A DNA stretch of 64,000 nucleotides, from the NCBI GenBank assembly GCA_964516805.1, contig CAZEXI010000004.1, forward strand, positions 1-64,000, in the 5' to 3' direction. The stretch is from CAYSTL01 sp964516805 (GTDB lineage Archaea > Thermoplasmatota > Thermoplasmata > Halarchaeoplasmatales > Halarchaeoplasmataceae). Positions within the stretch are counted from its first letter, which is position 1; each line of letters opens with the position of its first letter. Below, one piece after another: positions 28,101-36,071 of this stretch. A program made the position numbers and the translations under genes. A model generated the notes under the pieces. The model made no database searches and was not told the DNA's origin. It worked only from the letters and a program-made list of their open reading frames with translations.

Positions 28101-29051
28101 TCATTTCCTTTTCAATATATTCTCCTGCTTCTCTTCATTTACCAGCAATTTGAATATATCCGGTCTAGAATAATGTCCAGTTACGTCAAAATCAAATCTG
28201 CTTCTACATATTTCACCAAGGTCTAACTCCGTATACAATATACCCTCCTCACCATATAGAGGTCCTTCAATAAACTCACCCATAGGAGATATTATCACAC
28301 TACCACCTCTGCAGTTAAGTTCTTTTGAATCATCTACATCCTCTTTTAAATAATCAGGATACATATCCGAATCAACATATTGATTACAGCCTAAAACGAA
28401 ACATCGACCTTCCAGAGCTATATGTTTCATGGTAGCCTGCCACCTATCCCTTGAATCCGCGGTAGGAGCAAGATATATCTCTACTCCTTTATCATACATA
28501 GTCATCCTAGCTAAAGGCATGTAGTTTTCCCAACATATCAATCCACCTACCTTTCCAAATTCTGTATCTACAACAGTAAGAGTACTACCATCTCCTTCAC
28601 CCCAGATAATTCGTTCAGTACCTGTTGGCTTTATCTTTCTATGCTTTCCTAGAAAACTTCCATCTGGGCCAAAATATAATATGGTGCAGTATAACGTACC
28701 TCCCTGTTTAGAAGGTTCTTTCTCTATAACACCCATGGCAAGAAATATCCTGTTTTTTCGAGCTCTTTTTGATAATATTTCAGTTATTTTACCTGGAATC
28801 TCAACAGAATTATCATAGTATTTCTGCCAAAGCTTTCTACCCTTATCAGTTCTATTTCCTACATCAGTATCAAAAGTTGAGCCTCTAGGATATGCTGGTA
28901 TAAATGCTTCTGGAAATAGTACTAAATCAGCACCATTATCAGAAGCTTCATCGATCAAATCTACAGCCTTACTCACAGTTTTTTCTTTATTGAATAACAC
29001 CGGTGAAGCTTGGACAACAGCAACTTTAACTTTTCCTTCTTGGTCAGACAT
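28101..29051 (-). CDS. Nitrilase of the true-nitrilase (branch 1) type
   Basis: About 316 aa with the Glu-Lys-Cys triad: Glu in LVLFPEAF, Lys in KHRKIKPT, and Cys in GGLICWENYMPLAR. The sequence CWENxMP after the cysteine is characteristic of branch 1 nitrilases, which convert nitriles (or cyanide) to acids and ammonia, rather than of amidases. SFEAIPAYPRG-type surroundings are present too. ATG 29051 is chosen because the upstream 13 residues are unconserved. Substrate unknown. Cytoplasmic. Confidence 0.88.
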   Translation of the reverse strand: MSDQEGKVKVAVVQASPVLFNKEKTVSKAVDLIDEASDNGADLVLFPEAFIPAYPRGSTFDTDVGNRTDKGRKLWQKYYDNSVEIPGKITEILSKRARKNRIFLAMGVIEKEPSKQGGTLYCTILYFGPDGSFLGKHRKIKPTGTERIIWGEGDGSTLTVVDTEFGKVGGLICWENYMPLARMTMYDKGVEIYLAPTADSRDRWQATMKHIALEGRCFVLGCNQYVDSDMYPDYLKEDVDDSKELNCRGGSVIISPMGEFIEGPLYGEEGILYTELDLGEICRSRFDFDVTGHYSRPDIFKLLVNEEKQENILKRK

Positions 29052-29178
29052 ACATAACATAATGAAAACATCGATGTTAATATTTACCAATTTTCTGATT
29101 CATAATAGATTCACGATATAAACAATGTCCCGTTATCATTAAATAACTAAATTTCCTATTTTATAAATGGGTTTCAAA

Positions 29179-29565
29179 ATGAGTGTCGATGATAATATCG
29201 TTGATATCACTAATAGCAACTTCTCTGATAAAATTAAATATCATGATAAGATCGTTTCTGTATTTTTTTACAGTCCACAATGTCCTCACTGCAAAAAAGT
29301 ACTACCAATATACAAAAAATTAGCTCAGAATATGGACAAGGTAATCTTTGGACAAGTTAACGTTTTAAATCAAAGAGAATTAACTCTAAAACAGGGAATA
29401 AGTTCGGTGCCTACAATAAGGTTCTATTGTGATTCAAATCAACTTGGGGAGATTATGGGAGAAATAAATGAAACTATGCTAAAAAATACGATTAAAGACT
29501 ATCAAAAATACGGTAAAAGCTGTTCTAAAACAACACCTATCCGAGAGCTAGACGGTTACGCATAA
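29179..29565 (+). CDS. Thioredoxin-like protein (CPHC)
   Basis: About 128 aa with a thioredoxin fold. The redox motif is CPHC (in SPQCPHCKKVLP), and the cis-proline is in SSVPTIRFY. The CPHC motif is more oxidising than CGPC and is found in DsbA- or glutaredoxin-like proteins, but there is no signal peptide. ATG 29179 is chosen over ATG 29167. Another cysteine pair region lies near the end. Same strand as the following lipoprotein gene, about 70 nt away. Confidence 0.82.
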   Translation: MSVDDNIVDITNSNFSDKIKYHDKIVSVFFYSPQCPHCKKVLPIYKKLAQNMDKVIFGQVNVLNQRELTLKQGISSVPTIRFYCDSNQLGEIMGEINETMLKNTIKDYQKYGKSCSKTTPIRELDGYA

Positions 29566-29637
29566 CTTCTTCATATCCAAAGATATATACTAATTTCTAA
29601 AAAACTTAATAAACCACCTTTTATGATATGGTTCATA

Positions 29638-30096
29638 ATGAAAAGAGCAATAATTGTTGCTTTAGTTATATTTATTTCATTTAGCATTGCTGGCTGTTCA
29701 AATCCACCCTCTCCACCAGGATCAGAAATACCTATGGTGGTAGTAGATTATGTTGATAGTGATAAATACAGTAATGTTAACGAAAACCATTCAATTATAT
29801 ATGTACATGGGTTGGATGAAATAAGATACAAAAATATAACTATCAAAATAAATAATAAAACGGTCCTCAGTAAGAATCATACTTATTCTTCAGAGGTAAC
29901 AACTAATCTAACTAAATTTGGATTAAATATTAAAGTAGTGCATTATGAAAAACGTTTTATTTACAATGCGACTTTTGAAATGTCAGAGAAAAAAGATATT
30001 AGGTACAAAATAACCTATCCTGACCAGGACACTAAAGAAGTCAATATTGATGATCTGCCCTACTCAGAAAAATTAGATCAAGTTGAGGAGGAATAA
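29638..30096 (+). CDS. Small lipoprotein, unknown function
   Basis: 152 aa. MKRAIIVALVIFISFSIAGC is a signal peptide with a lipobox, so the protein is probably membrane-anchored outside. The rest is a beta-rich domain with several N-glycosylation sequons (NHS, NIT, NKT, NHT, NLT, NAT). Not recognised. ATG 29638 is preferred because the lipobox distance is then normal. The stop is two bases before the next ATG, so the two are likely one unit. Confidence 0.65.
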   Translation: MKRAIIVALVIFISFSIAGCSNPPSPPGSEIPMVVVDYVDSDKYSNVNENHSIIYVHGLDEIRYKNITIKINNKTVLSKNHTYSSEVTTNLTKFGLNIKVVHYEKRFIYNATFEMSEKKDIRYKITYPDQDTKEVNIDDLPYSEKLDQVEEE

Positions 30097-30098
30097 AA

Positions 30099-30410
30099 AT
30101 GCGTGATATACCTCTATCATTATTGTTACTAGCTACTGGCTTAATCTTCGTTGGCGTTATAGTGATACTTATATTAACAGGATATATATCATTCGAAGAG
30201 ATCTTCACTAGATTCATAGTATTCGTATTCTCTTTGGTAATCATCTCTATACTTGCAATAATCGGTGCTGTGTTTATCGGTATGTTCATTTCACACAGAG
30301 TCTTTTCATCGAGGCAATTTACCACCTTTGAAGAAGAGATGCTGAAAATGAAAAGTGACGTTAATGAAATGAGAGAAATGATAGAAGAATTAAAAGATAA
30401 AGAAGATTAA
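30099..30410 (+). CDS. Two-helix membrane protein with coiled-coil tail
   Basis: 103 aa, not recognised. Membrane helices at about 5-28 and 38-65, then a charged coiled coil (about 72-103, with EEEMLKMKSDVNEMREMIEELK). A strong GAGGAGG lies 8 nt upstream, two bases after the lipoprotein stop. It probably associates with the lipoprotein encoded just before it. Its last 4 bases overlap the end of the convergent Cas4-like gene. Confidence 0.7.
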   Translation: MRDIPLSLLLLATGLIFVGVIVILILTGYISFEEIFTRFIVFVFSLVIISILAIIGAVFIGMFISHRVFSSRQFTTFEEEMLKMKSDVNEMREMIEELKDKED

Positions 30411-31393
30411 ACCAAGGATTCTGGACATATATCTCTTCTTGAACAATTTTTACATTTTCCTTTTCTGTTATGGTTGCGATGAATATCTTCAGTTTCTAAA
30501 GCCTTTCTCATATCATCTAATTTACCTATCAAAAGTTCTTTTAAATCCTCATCATAATCTATCTCAAATTCTTTCTTACCATATCTTATGATTCCATATG
30601 GTGGTGCTTCTCCTTTTTCCTCCTCGATCATCAAACAGTAAGCTGCAAGTTGAATTATATGTGAAAAAAAAGGTCCTTGGGGAACTCTACCGGTTTTGAC
30701 CTCAACGGGAACGCTTTTCCCTTCCCTTTCTATTATAAAATCTGGTCGACCTCTTAATTTATACTTTTCAGAAACCAGCATATCGGAATTTCTGTCAGGA
30801 TTATCCACATAAGTGATATCATCTTCTATATCAATTTCCTTTCTAGCATCCTTAGATTCGTTTCTTAAAGTCAAAGATATTTTTAGCCAATAACTAGCAC
30901 CTATCAACCAAACTAGAGATATCACTTGGGCTAACTTAGCTAAATTGTAGTCAGCTATTTTAAATGTCATGCCGTAAACAGCTAGAACAGTAGCCACCAT
31001 TGCAAATATCAGTATCGTTCTTTCTAATTTTGTCTCTTGTAACTCCCATAATCGGCTTTCACTCAAATATAGTAAAAAAGCTGCTGCTAAAATCCATACT
31101 AATGAATTTATAATAAAAATATTGCTGAAAATATTTTCAGGGTACAGAAATGTGATGCCCATGATCGATATTATTGTAGCACTCACAGCAAGCCATAATA
31201 TGATACTTTCTAACTTTTTGATGCTCTCTTCCTTACTCTTTATACTATCGACCTTTTCTCCTATTTGCTTATGTTGGATATTTCCTTTTTTAAGGTCTTC
31301 ATTGGTGACCTCCTGTTCTTCACTCAACCACCAACTCAATGGACAGTATCCATACTTTTCAACATCACTTGCTGAAATCCATTTATCACTCAT
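30407..31393 (-). CDS. Membrane-embedded Cas4-like PD-(D/E)XK nuclease
   Basis: 328 aa. All Cas4/RecB hallmarks are present: C17 near the N-terminus, H41, D218 in RGRPDFI, E231 and K233 in VEVKTG, Q248LAAY252, and the C-terminal cysteines C314, C317 and C323 (GKCKNCSRRDIC). Together with C17 these should hold an iron-sulfur cluster. Between H41 and D218, where ordinary Cas4 has a short linker, are four predicted membrane helices (about 64-84, 90-110, 127-145, 152-172). No cas1, cas2 or CRISPR array is in the window. Last gene of the mevalonate/MtnA unit (51 nt after mtnA). Nuclease activity is inferred from intact residues; its purpose is unknown. Confidence 0.82.
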   Translation of the reverse strand: MSDKWISASDVEKYGYCPLSWWLSEEQEVTNEDLKKGNIQHKQIGEKVDSIKSKEESIKKLESIILWLAVSATIISIMGITFLYPENIFSNIFIINSLVWILAAAFLLYLSESRLWELQETKLERTILIFAMVATVLAVYGMTFKIADYNLAKLAQVISLVWLIGASYWLKISLTLRNESKDARKEIDIEDDITYVDNPDRNSDMLVSEKYKLRGRPDFIIEREGKSVPVEVKTGRVPQGPFFSHIIQLAAYCLMIEEEKGEAPPYGIIRYGKKEFEIDYDEDLKELLIGKLDDMRKALETEDIHRNHNRKGKCKNCSRRDICPESLV

Positions 31394-31444
31394 GCAGTCT
31401 ATTATAAAGTCTGTTTAGATATGAATAATTTTTGGATTCGTATT

Positions 31445-32437
31445 TTAAAACATATCTTCTATCTCTGAAGTGTTGAAAACACCTTTTTCTGTGATGTATC
31501 CTGTTATGTATTTTGAAGGGGTAACATCAAAAGCTGGATTCTTAGCAGGTGATCCCTCAGGGGTTATACACGTATCTTGTATCCTGCAAACCTCAGATTC
31601 ATCTCTTTCTTCTATAGGTATTTTAAAACCATCTTCTATCGTAGGGTCGAAGGTTGTAATAGGTGCTGCAACATAAAATGGAATGTCATTTTCTTTTGCA
31701 ACAACAGCCTTTTCATAAGTTCCTATTTTGTTTGCGATATCACCATTAGCAACTATTCTGTCGGTGCCTACGATCACCATATCTATCTCTTTCCTTTGCA
31801 TATAATGGCCAGCTGCATTATCAACTATTACCGAATGTGGTATATCTTCATTGAAAAGCTCCCAAGCTGTAAGTCTAGCACCCTGAAGTCTAGGTCTTGT
31901 CTCATCTGCAAAAACGAATATATTTTTACCTTCTTCATTTGCCACCCTCATAGGAGCTAGAGCAGTACCGTAATCTACCGTTGCCAGTGCACCAGCATTA
32001 CAGTGAGTTAAGATTGAGTAACCATCTTCTATCAATTCAGCTCCATTTTCACCTATCCGTCTGCATTTTTCTACGACTGAAGATGAATATTCCCTAGCGG
32101 TTCCCACAGGATCGTCATCGATATTATCAAGCATGTAATCAACAGCATAGAAAAGGTCATAAGCCGTAGGTCTAGCAGACTTGATTTCCCTTTCAGCTTC
32201 ATCTAAATCTTTTTTCTGTACAGCTGCCTGAGCAATACCATATGCTGCTGTTACGCCTATAGCAGGGGCTCCCCTCACCATCATATCTTTTATTGATTTT
32301 TTAATATCATTATAATCTTCAGCAGTGAAATATTTCAACTCATTGGGTAAAACTCTTTGATCTATCATTTTAACTTCGTTACCATCCATCCAAACTGCTT
32401 TCATATCTTCTATTCCATTTTCAGTTTTTACTTTCAT
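31445..32437 (-). CDS. mtnA: Methylthioribose-1-phosphate isomerase MtnA
   Basis: About 330 aa. MtnA motifs: RGAPAIGVTAAYG, LTHCNAGALATVDYGTAL with the catalytic Cys, VDETRP-type FADETRPRLQGARLTAWE, and GTDRI with the catalytic Asp. It isomerises the aldose MTR-1-P to the ketose MTRu-1-P in methionine salvage, in the cytoplasm. The similar ribose-1,5-bisphosphate isomerase is the alternative, but the overall match is better to MtnA. ATG 32437 (TAAA-ATG junction after the Nudix fusion gene) is chosen over GTG 32446. Confidence 0.88.
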   Translation of the reverse strand: MKVKTENGIEDMKAVWMDGNEVKMIDQRVLPNELKYFTAEDYNDIKKSIKDMMVRGAPAIGVTAAYGIAQAAVQKKDLDEAEREIKSARPTAYDLFYAVDYMLDNIDDDPVGTAREYSSSVVEKCRRIGENGAELIEDGYSILTHCNAGALATVDYGTALAPMRVANEEGKNIFVFADETRPRLQGARLTAWELFNEDIPHSVIVDNAAGHYMQRKEIDMVIVGTDRIVANGDIANKIGTYEKAVVAKENDIPFYVAAPITTFDPTIEDGFKIPIEERDESEVCRIQDTCITPEGSPAKNPAFDVTPSKYITGYITEKGVFNTSEIEDMF

Positions 32438-32438
32438 T

Positions 32439-33194
32439 TTATCCACTCACATTTTGATATGCTTCCCATAATTTTGGAACTGTATCTATCTCTTTAATTT
32501 CTTCAGGAGACACCCATTTATATTCTACATTTTCCCAGTTCAAATCAACATCGCCTTTTACGTTAAATAAAAATGGATTCACATCCCATATTTTATTTTT
32601 ATACCTAACTCTAACAATCTCCCCCTTTCTTACAAAATCAGTATTTAATCCAGTTTCCTGTTCAATTTCTATCAGGGCTTGATCCATCAAACTCTCAGTT
32701 TCAACATATCCTGAAACAGCTGACCATTTACCTCGATAACTACCTACATTTTTACCTCTTTTTAGAAGTAATACTTTGCCTTTATTCATCAAGAACGAGG
32801 TCACTACTGGTTGTCTGTGAACGTTTTTTAAATTTATCTTTCCCTCTTCGCCATCTATTTCTACTTTGTCTCCATCTTTAAATAGATCTATCTGAATTTT
32901 ATCTAACAGAGGTATATCTGATATTATCGCTCCTGTAGCCACTATCGTTTCAGATCTAGTGTTGATCATGCCTTTGGGAGCAGTTCCATTCTTCTTCAAT
33001 TGATATATGACATATGACCCTACAGTGCTTCCTCTTCCGCCGGGAAATACGAAAATTGAATCCTTTATACTCTTTCTATTAAATACAACACCTGTATTAG
33101 GGTCAACATCTCCTAAGAATGATACTGGGTTTTCTACTTTCACGACTTCTCCCTCTACATAACCTTTAGAGATACCCCTTCCTTCCAGTATCAT
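32439..33194 (-). CDS. Phosphomevalonate dehydratase small subunit fused to Nudix
   Basis: 251 aa with two domains. Residues 1-125 are DUF126/aconitase-X swivel domain, with PGGRGSTVGSYVIYQL carrying the conserved Ser; in archaea this is the small subunit of phosphomevalonate dehydratase. Residues about 127-245 are a Nudix fold: RGKWSAVSGYVE and the Nudix-like box GYVETESLMDQALIEIEQET. Compared with the canonical GX5EX7REUXEEXGU, the Arg is Ile, one of the metal-binding Glu is Gln, and the box is one residue short, so activity may be altered. The ATG overlaps the upstream TGA (33191-33194, ATGA). The Nudix domain may act on a pathway metabolite such as isopentenyl diphosphate; that is inference. 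Confidence 0.88.
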   Translation of the reverse strand: MILEGRGISKGYVEGEVVKVENPVSFLGDVDPNTGVVFNRKSIKDSIFVFPGGRGSTVGSYVIYQLKKNGTAPKGMINTRSETIVATGAIISDIPLLDKIQIDLFKDGDKVEIDGEEGKINLKNVHRQPVVTSFLMNKGKVLLLKRGKNVGSYRGKWSAVSGYVETESLMDQALIEIEQETGLNTDFVRKGEIVRVRYKNKIWDVNPFLFNVKGDVDLNWENVEYKWVSPEEIKEIDTVPKLWEAYQNVSG

Positions 33195-34345
33195 GCTATC
33201 ATCTCCAGCAGAGTTTTGGTGTCTGCATAGATCACCTTTTGATCTGCCAACTTTGGCAAGTAAGCTGAAGCTTTACCAGAGTTGGTTGCTGCTGTCTCAT
33301 ATTTTTCTTCTAGAGGACTCACCACCATACATGTATCTGTTATAACTTCACCATATTTTTTAATGGTATTTACCGCCTCAGGAACTTGATTTGCTACATA
33401 TTTACTGGTGTATACTAATAGATCCGGACCTTCTTTAGGCTCCTTATCATCCAATATATCAGCTATGTACTCTAACTCATTTGAAGAGAGATGGGGGCAG
33501 CCTAGAACGATCACATCTGGCTCGGACTCAGTAATCAATCCTTCTTTTACTTCATTTATATCTTCGTCGGTTATAGTTATTCTCTCTAAGGCTTCGGTAG
33601 AGAAATCGTTCCATTCAGGTGTTATATTTTCCACATGATATAGTGCTACTGAACCGGTAGCTGCCATAGCTGCACCTAAAGTTTTCAATTGATCATCCTT
33701 ATAATCAACCCCTCTAAAATATGGTACCCTATCACCTACCATCTCTCCAACTTTATAACCTAGCAAAGCAGCTGGATAATCGTCTTCAACTTCAAAAACT
33801 ACATCTGGACTTCTATTCTCTTTGATATGTAAGCCGTAATAAGGAGTCTTTCCAATTACTGCTGACATCAATGCTGATGGACCACCTTCTCTATTCGTCC
33901 TGGCTCCAAGAACAGAATTCGCATAGGATACTGCTGAACTTTCGCTCCAAGCTAAGTGCTCGTCTTTTTTTGGTTTATTTCCAGCTAGATAAGGCGTGCA
34001 TGTGCAGGAAACTTCGATACCCATACTACTGTACGCTTCGATTAACCTTTTCTGTTTTTTTCTAAAATCTTCAGACTCGTAGTGTTTTTTTTCAAGGTCC
34101 ATTCCTGCTGGATTCAACATTGACTTTATCTTAACTTTGGCCTTTTTAGAAAAATCTTCGATAAATTCCAGTCCAGCATCACCCATTGTTTTATAAGAGA
34201 CACCAGCTATCTGTGCAGACTTCACGGGTATGAGTCTCTCAGCATCATAAATATCTCCCAAAGCTACTAAGATCTCCATCGCTTTCTGGGGACCTGGTCC
34301 TTTACCCCCCTCTAAAATCCTTTCCTCTTCCTTGGTTAGATTCAA
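33191..34345 (-). CDS. Phosphomevalonate dehydratase large subunit (aconitase X)
   Basis: About 384 aa. Aconitase-X catalytic subunit: GGKGPGPQKAMEILVALG at the start, VSCTCTPYLAGNKP with cysteines for the iron-sulfur cluster, and ARTNREGGPSALMSAVIGKT. With the small subunit it dehydrates mevalonate 5-phosphate to trans-anhydromevalonate 5-phosphate in the archaeal mevalonate pathway, leading to isoprenoid lipids. Start chosen as TTG 34345 because AAAGGTGA lies just ahead; TTG 34360 would swallow it. The gene follows tRNA-Phe on the same strand by about 30 nt and may share its transcript. Confidence 0.9.
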   Translation of the reverse strand: MNLTKEEERILEGGKGPGPQKAMEILVALGDIYDAERLIPVKSAQIAGVSYKTMGDAGLEFIEDFSKKAKVKIKSMLNPAGMDLEKKHYESEDFRKKQKRLIEAYSSMGIEVSCTCTPYLAGNKPKKDEHLAWSESSAVSYANSVLGARTNREGGPSALMSAVIGKTPYYGLHIKENRSPDVVFEVEDDYPAALLGYKVGEMVGDRVPYFRGVDYKDDQLKTLGAAMAATGSVALYHVENITPEWNDFSTEALERITITDEDINEVKEGLITESEPDVIVLGCPHLSSNELEYIADILDDKEPKEGPDLLVYTSKYVANQVPEAVNTIKKYGEVITDTCMVVSPLEEKYETAATNSGKASAYLPKLADQKVIYADTKTLLEMIA

Positions 34346-34376
34346 GCTATCACCTTTCAAATAAGCAAAAATTTAG

Positions 34377-34449
34377 TGCCGCAGGCCGGACTTGAACCGG
34401 CGACATCCACCTCTTCAGGGTGGCACTCTCCCAACTGAGTTACTGCGGC
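34377..34449 (-). tRNA. tRNA-Phe (GAA)
   Basis: Acceptor stem GCCGCAG/CTGCGGC with discriminator A, anticodon stem CCACC/GGTGG with loop CTGAAGA giving anticodon GAA, and T arm GCCGGTTCAAGTCCGGC. No intron, no CCA. It directly precedes the mevalonate operon on the same strand. Confidence 0.95.
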
Positions 34450-34536
34450 TTAATATGCCTCATAATTTCATTAGATTTTAATCTTACGCCTAAAAATAGA
34501 TTAATAGCAGGGAATCATCGATCCCTGTAATGGTTT

Positions 34537-34809
34537 TTAGTTCAATACGTTTCCAAATAAGTTCTCTTTGTTTAGGTTGGCAGCGCTCAACATATCCGAA
34601 ATAGAGATTACATTCATATCTTCACAAAGATCATCAATTTTCTCTTTTTCCATGCCAGCTTTGTTAAGTTCTTTTCTAAGATATTTTTCTCTCTTTTTTA
34701 CCTTTCTTTTGTACTTTAGATAGACCAGACCTAGTTTTAATAGTAAAGGAAGGGCAGTGGCGATGATTACTGCCAACATAAATACTGGAGACTGATCTTT
34801 CTCTGACAT
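34537..34809 (-). CDS. Membrane-anchored small protein of the repeat-module cluster
   Basis: 90 aa. One membrane helix (about 9-30), a basic stretch, then KELNKAGMEKEKIDDLCEDM, which matches the motif KEL-x-x-(A/S)GM-x-K that recurs in two neighbouring proteins. Not recognised otherwise. The ATG follows the TAG of the preceding gene directly, so it is translated in the same unit. It looks like a membrane version of the shared helical module. Confidence 0.72.
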   Translation of the reverse strand: MSEKDQSPVFMLAVIIATALPLLLKLGLVYLKYKRKVKKREKYLRKELNKAGMEKEKIDDLCEDMNVISISDMLSAANLNKENLFGNVLN

Positions 34810-35181
34810 CTACTCCCATTCCTCGTCTTCCATTTTTTTCTTTATCTTTGCTCGAATCTTCTCTTCCATTTCTTCTTTGTCAAAATCTTCATTACTACCA
34901 CCGCCAAATGGTCCACCAGCACCACTGAGAGCTTCTCTTACCAATGATGTCACATCTCTCCCTTTCATGAAATCTCTGGTTAACTGATATGCCTGATCCT
35001 TTTCCATACCAGCATCTACAAGTTCTTTGTAGAATTTAGCAGTGTTTTTTGCAAGTTCTTGACTATCCTCTGCACTGTATACCGCCTCAACTATACCTGA
35101 TATCAGTGAAGGGACAGTGTCGTTCAACGTTTCCATCAATTCTTTCAATTTTTCTATATCTTCTTCATCATCTAATTCCAT
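34810..35181 (-). CDS. Small acidic helical protein, copy A of the duplicated family
   Basis: 123 aa. EDIEKLKELMETLN, then FYKELVDAGMEKDQAYQLTR with SLVREAL. A glycine-rich linker (GAGGPFGGGS) and a charged helical tail follow. It shares its whole 80-residue core with the protein at 35685-35945. GAGGTG lies ahead of ATG 35181. Function unknown; small all-alpha adaptor or chaperone-like proteins are possible. Confidence 0.72.
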   Translation of the reverse strand: MELDDEEDIEKLKELMETLNDTVPSLISGIVEAVYSAEDSQELAKNTAKFYKELVDAGMEKDQAYQLTRDFMKGRDVTSLVREALSGAGGPFGGGSNEDFDKEEMEEKIRAKIKKKMEDEEWE

Positions 35182-35222
35182 TTTTTACACCTCTATTTAT
35201 TAACATAATATGTATGAACAAA

Positions 35223-35684
35223 CTATTTCTTGATACCGAGCAGTTCTGCCCAATCATCAATAGTACTTTTAGTCAAAGAGTAACCTTTTCCGAAATTTTC
35301 ATTTTCGTCCATTATTACTATTCCTTTTTCTTCTAACTTTTTTAACCTATTCCTAACAGTGTGCCTAGAAGCTGATCCTCTTTTCTCTCTCAATCTTTCT
35401 GTTATCTGTGTTATATTCAACGATTTTGCATCCAAAAGTATTTCAACGATGGTTTCTGAAATAGGATCATCTATACCTGGTAAGGCTGAAGGAGAAACTT
35501 TACCAAACTGCTGATAAACTGAAAGCATCCTAAGATACCTTTGCTCTACATCTGTATTAACTGATATTTTTTCAAGAACATTTTTATGCATATTCATGAT
35601 ATTCTCCATCATACCCTCCATTGCGGACAACTGCTTCTTTAAAGAGTCGATCTCCTCCTTCAGTTCTTCATTGCTTTCTGACAT
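35223..35684 (-). CDS. Coiled-coil/winged-helix regulator
   Basis: 153 aa. Residues 1-50 are a coiled coil (ELKEEIDSLKKQLSAM); about 75-150 form a winged helix with RHTVRNRLKKLEEKGIVIMD as recognition helix and wing. It ends in WAELLGIKK. The ATG abuts the TAG of copy B of the small protein. A degenerate copy of its 3' end lies at 35981-36025. Probable regulator of the cluster; target unknown. Confidence 0.78.
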   Translation of the reverse strand: MSESNEELKEEIDSLKKQLSAMEGMMENIMNMHKNVLEKISVNTDVEQRYLRMLSVYQQFGKVSPSALPGIDDPISETIVEILLDAKSLNITQITERLREKRGSASRHTVRNRLKKLEEKGIVIMDENENFGKGYSLTKSTIDDWAELLGIKK

Positions 35685-35945
35685 CTATATCAGTACTTCT
35701 CTAACTAGACTTCCTACGTCTCTATCTCTTAAATAATCTCTTGTCAATACATACGCTTGTTGCTTTTGCATACCCGAATTAGTTAACTCCTTATAGAATT
35801 TTGTTGTATTTCTAGCTATTTTATCGCTATTTTCTGTATTATACACTGCCTGCATAATACCGGATATCAATTCAGGAACATCATAGTTTAAAGTTCCCAT
35901 GAGCTCCTTCAGCTTCTCGATATCATCTTTGTTGTTCATATCCAT
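35685..35945 (-). CDS. Small helical protein, copy B of the duplicated family
   Basis: 86 aa from ATG 35945 (ATG 35960 is also in frame). I prefer 35945 because MDMNNKDDIEKL then aligns end to end with MELDDEEDIEKL of copy A. The core matches copy A closely: FYKEL-x-x-(A/S)GM-x-K-x-QAY-x-LTRD and SLVRE. It lacks the glycine-rich linker and tail of copy A. First gene of the surviving minus-strand cluster. Confidence 0.72.
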   Translation of the reverse strand: MDMNNKDDIEKLKELMGTLNYDVPELISGIMQAVYNTENSDKIARNTTKFYKELTNSGMQKQQAYVLTRDYLRDRDVGSLVREVLI

Positions 35946-35980
35946 ATTATCGGTTCTCATACCATACTATAACGAACAAA

Positions 35981-36025
35981 CTATAACTTGATGTTGAGCA
36001 CTTCTGCCCATCTTCCTACATCATA
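35981..36025 (-). pseudogene. Degenerate 3' end of a duplicated HTH gene
   Basis: On the minus strand this encodes YDVGRWAEVLNIKL then TAG, preceded by an in-frame TGA. The intact HTH gene ends WAELLGIKK then TAG. Over the 32 bases starting AACTAT, the two loci agree at 26, and the next five bases upstream (GAACA) agree too. This is what remains of a second HTH copy that once preceded the duplicated small protein. Confidence 0.65.
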
Positions 36026-36071
36026 TCAATCAAAACGGTTAAGTATGATTATGGCATTACCATACAATAGT

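Noticed and set aside
30407..31393. Cas4-like protein as part of a CRISPR adaptation module
   Set aside because: No cas1, cas2, other cas gene or repeat array in the window, and the neighbours are metabolic genes.
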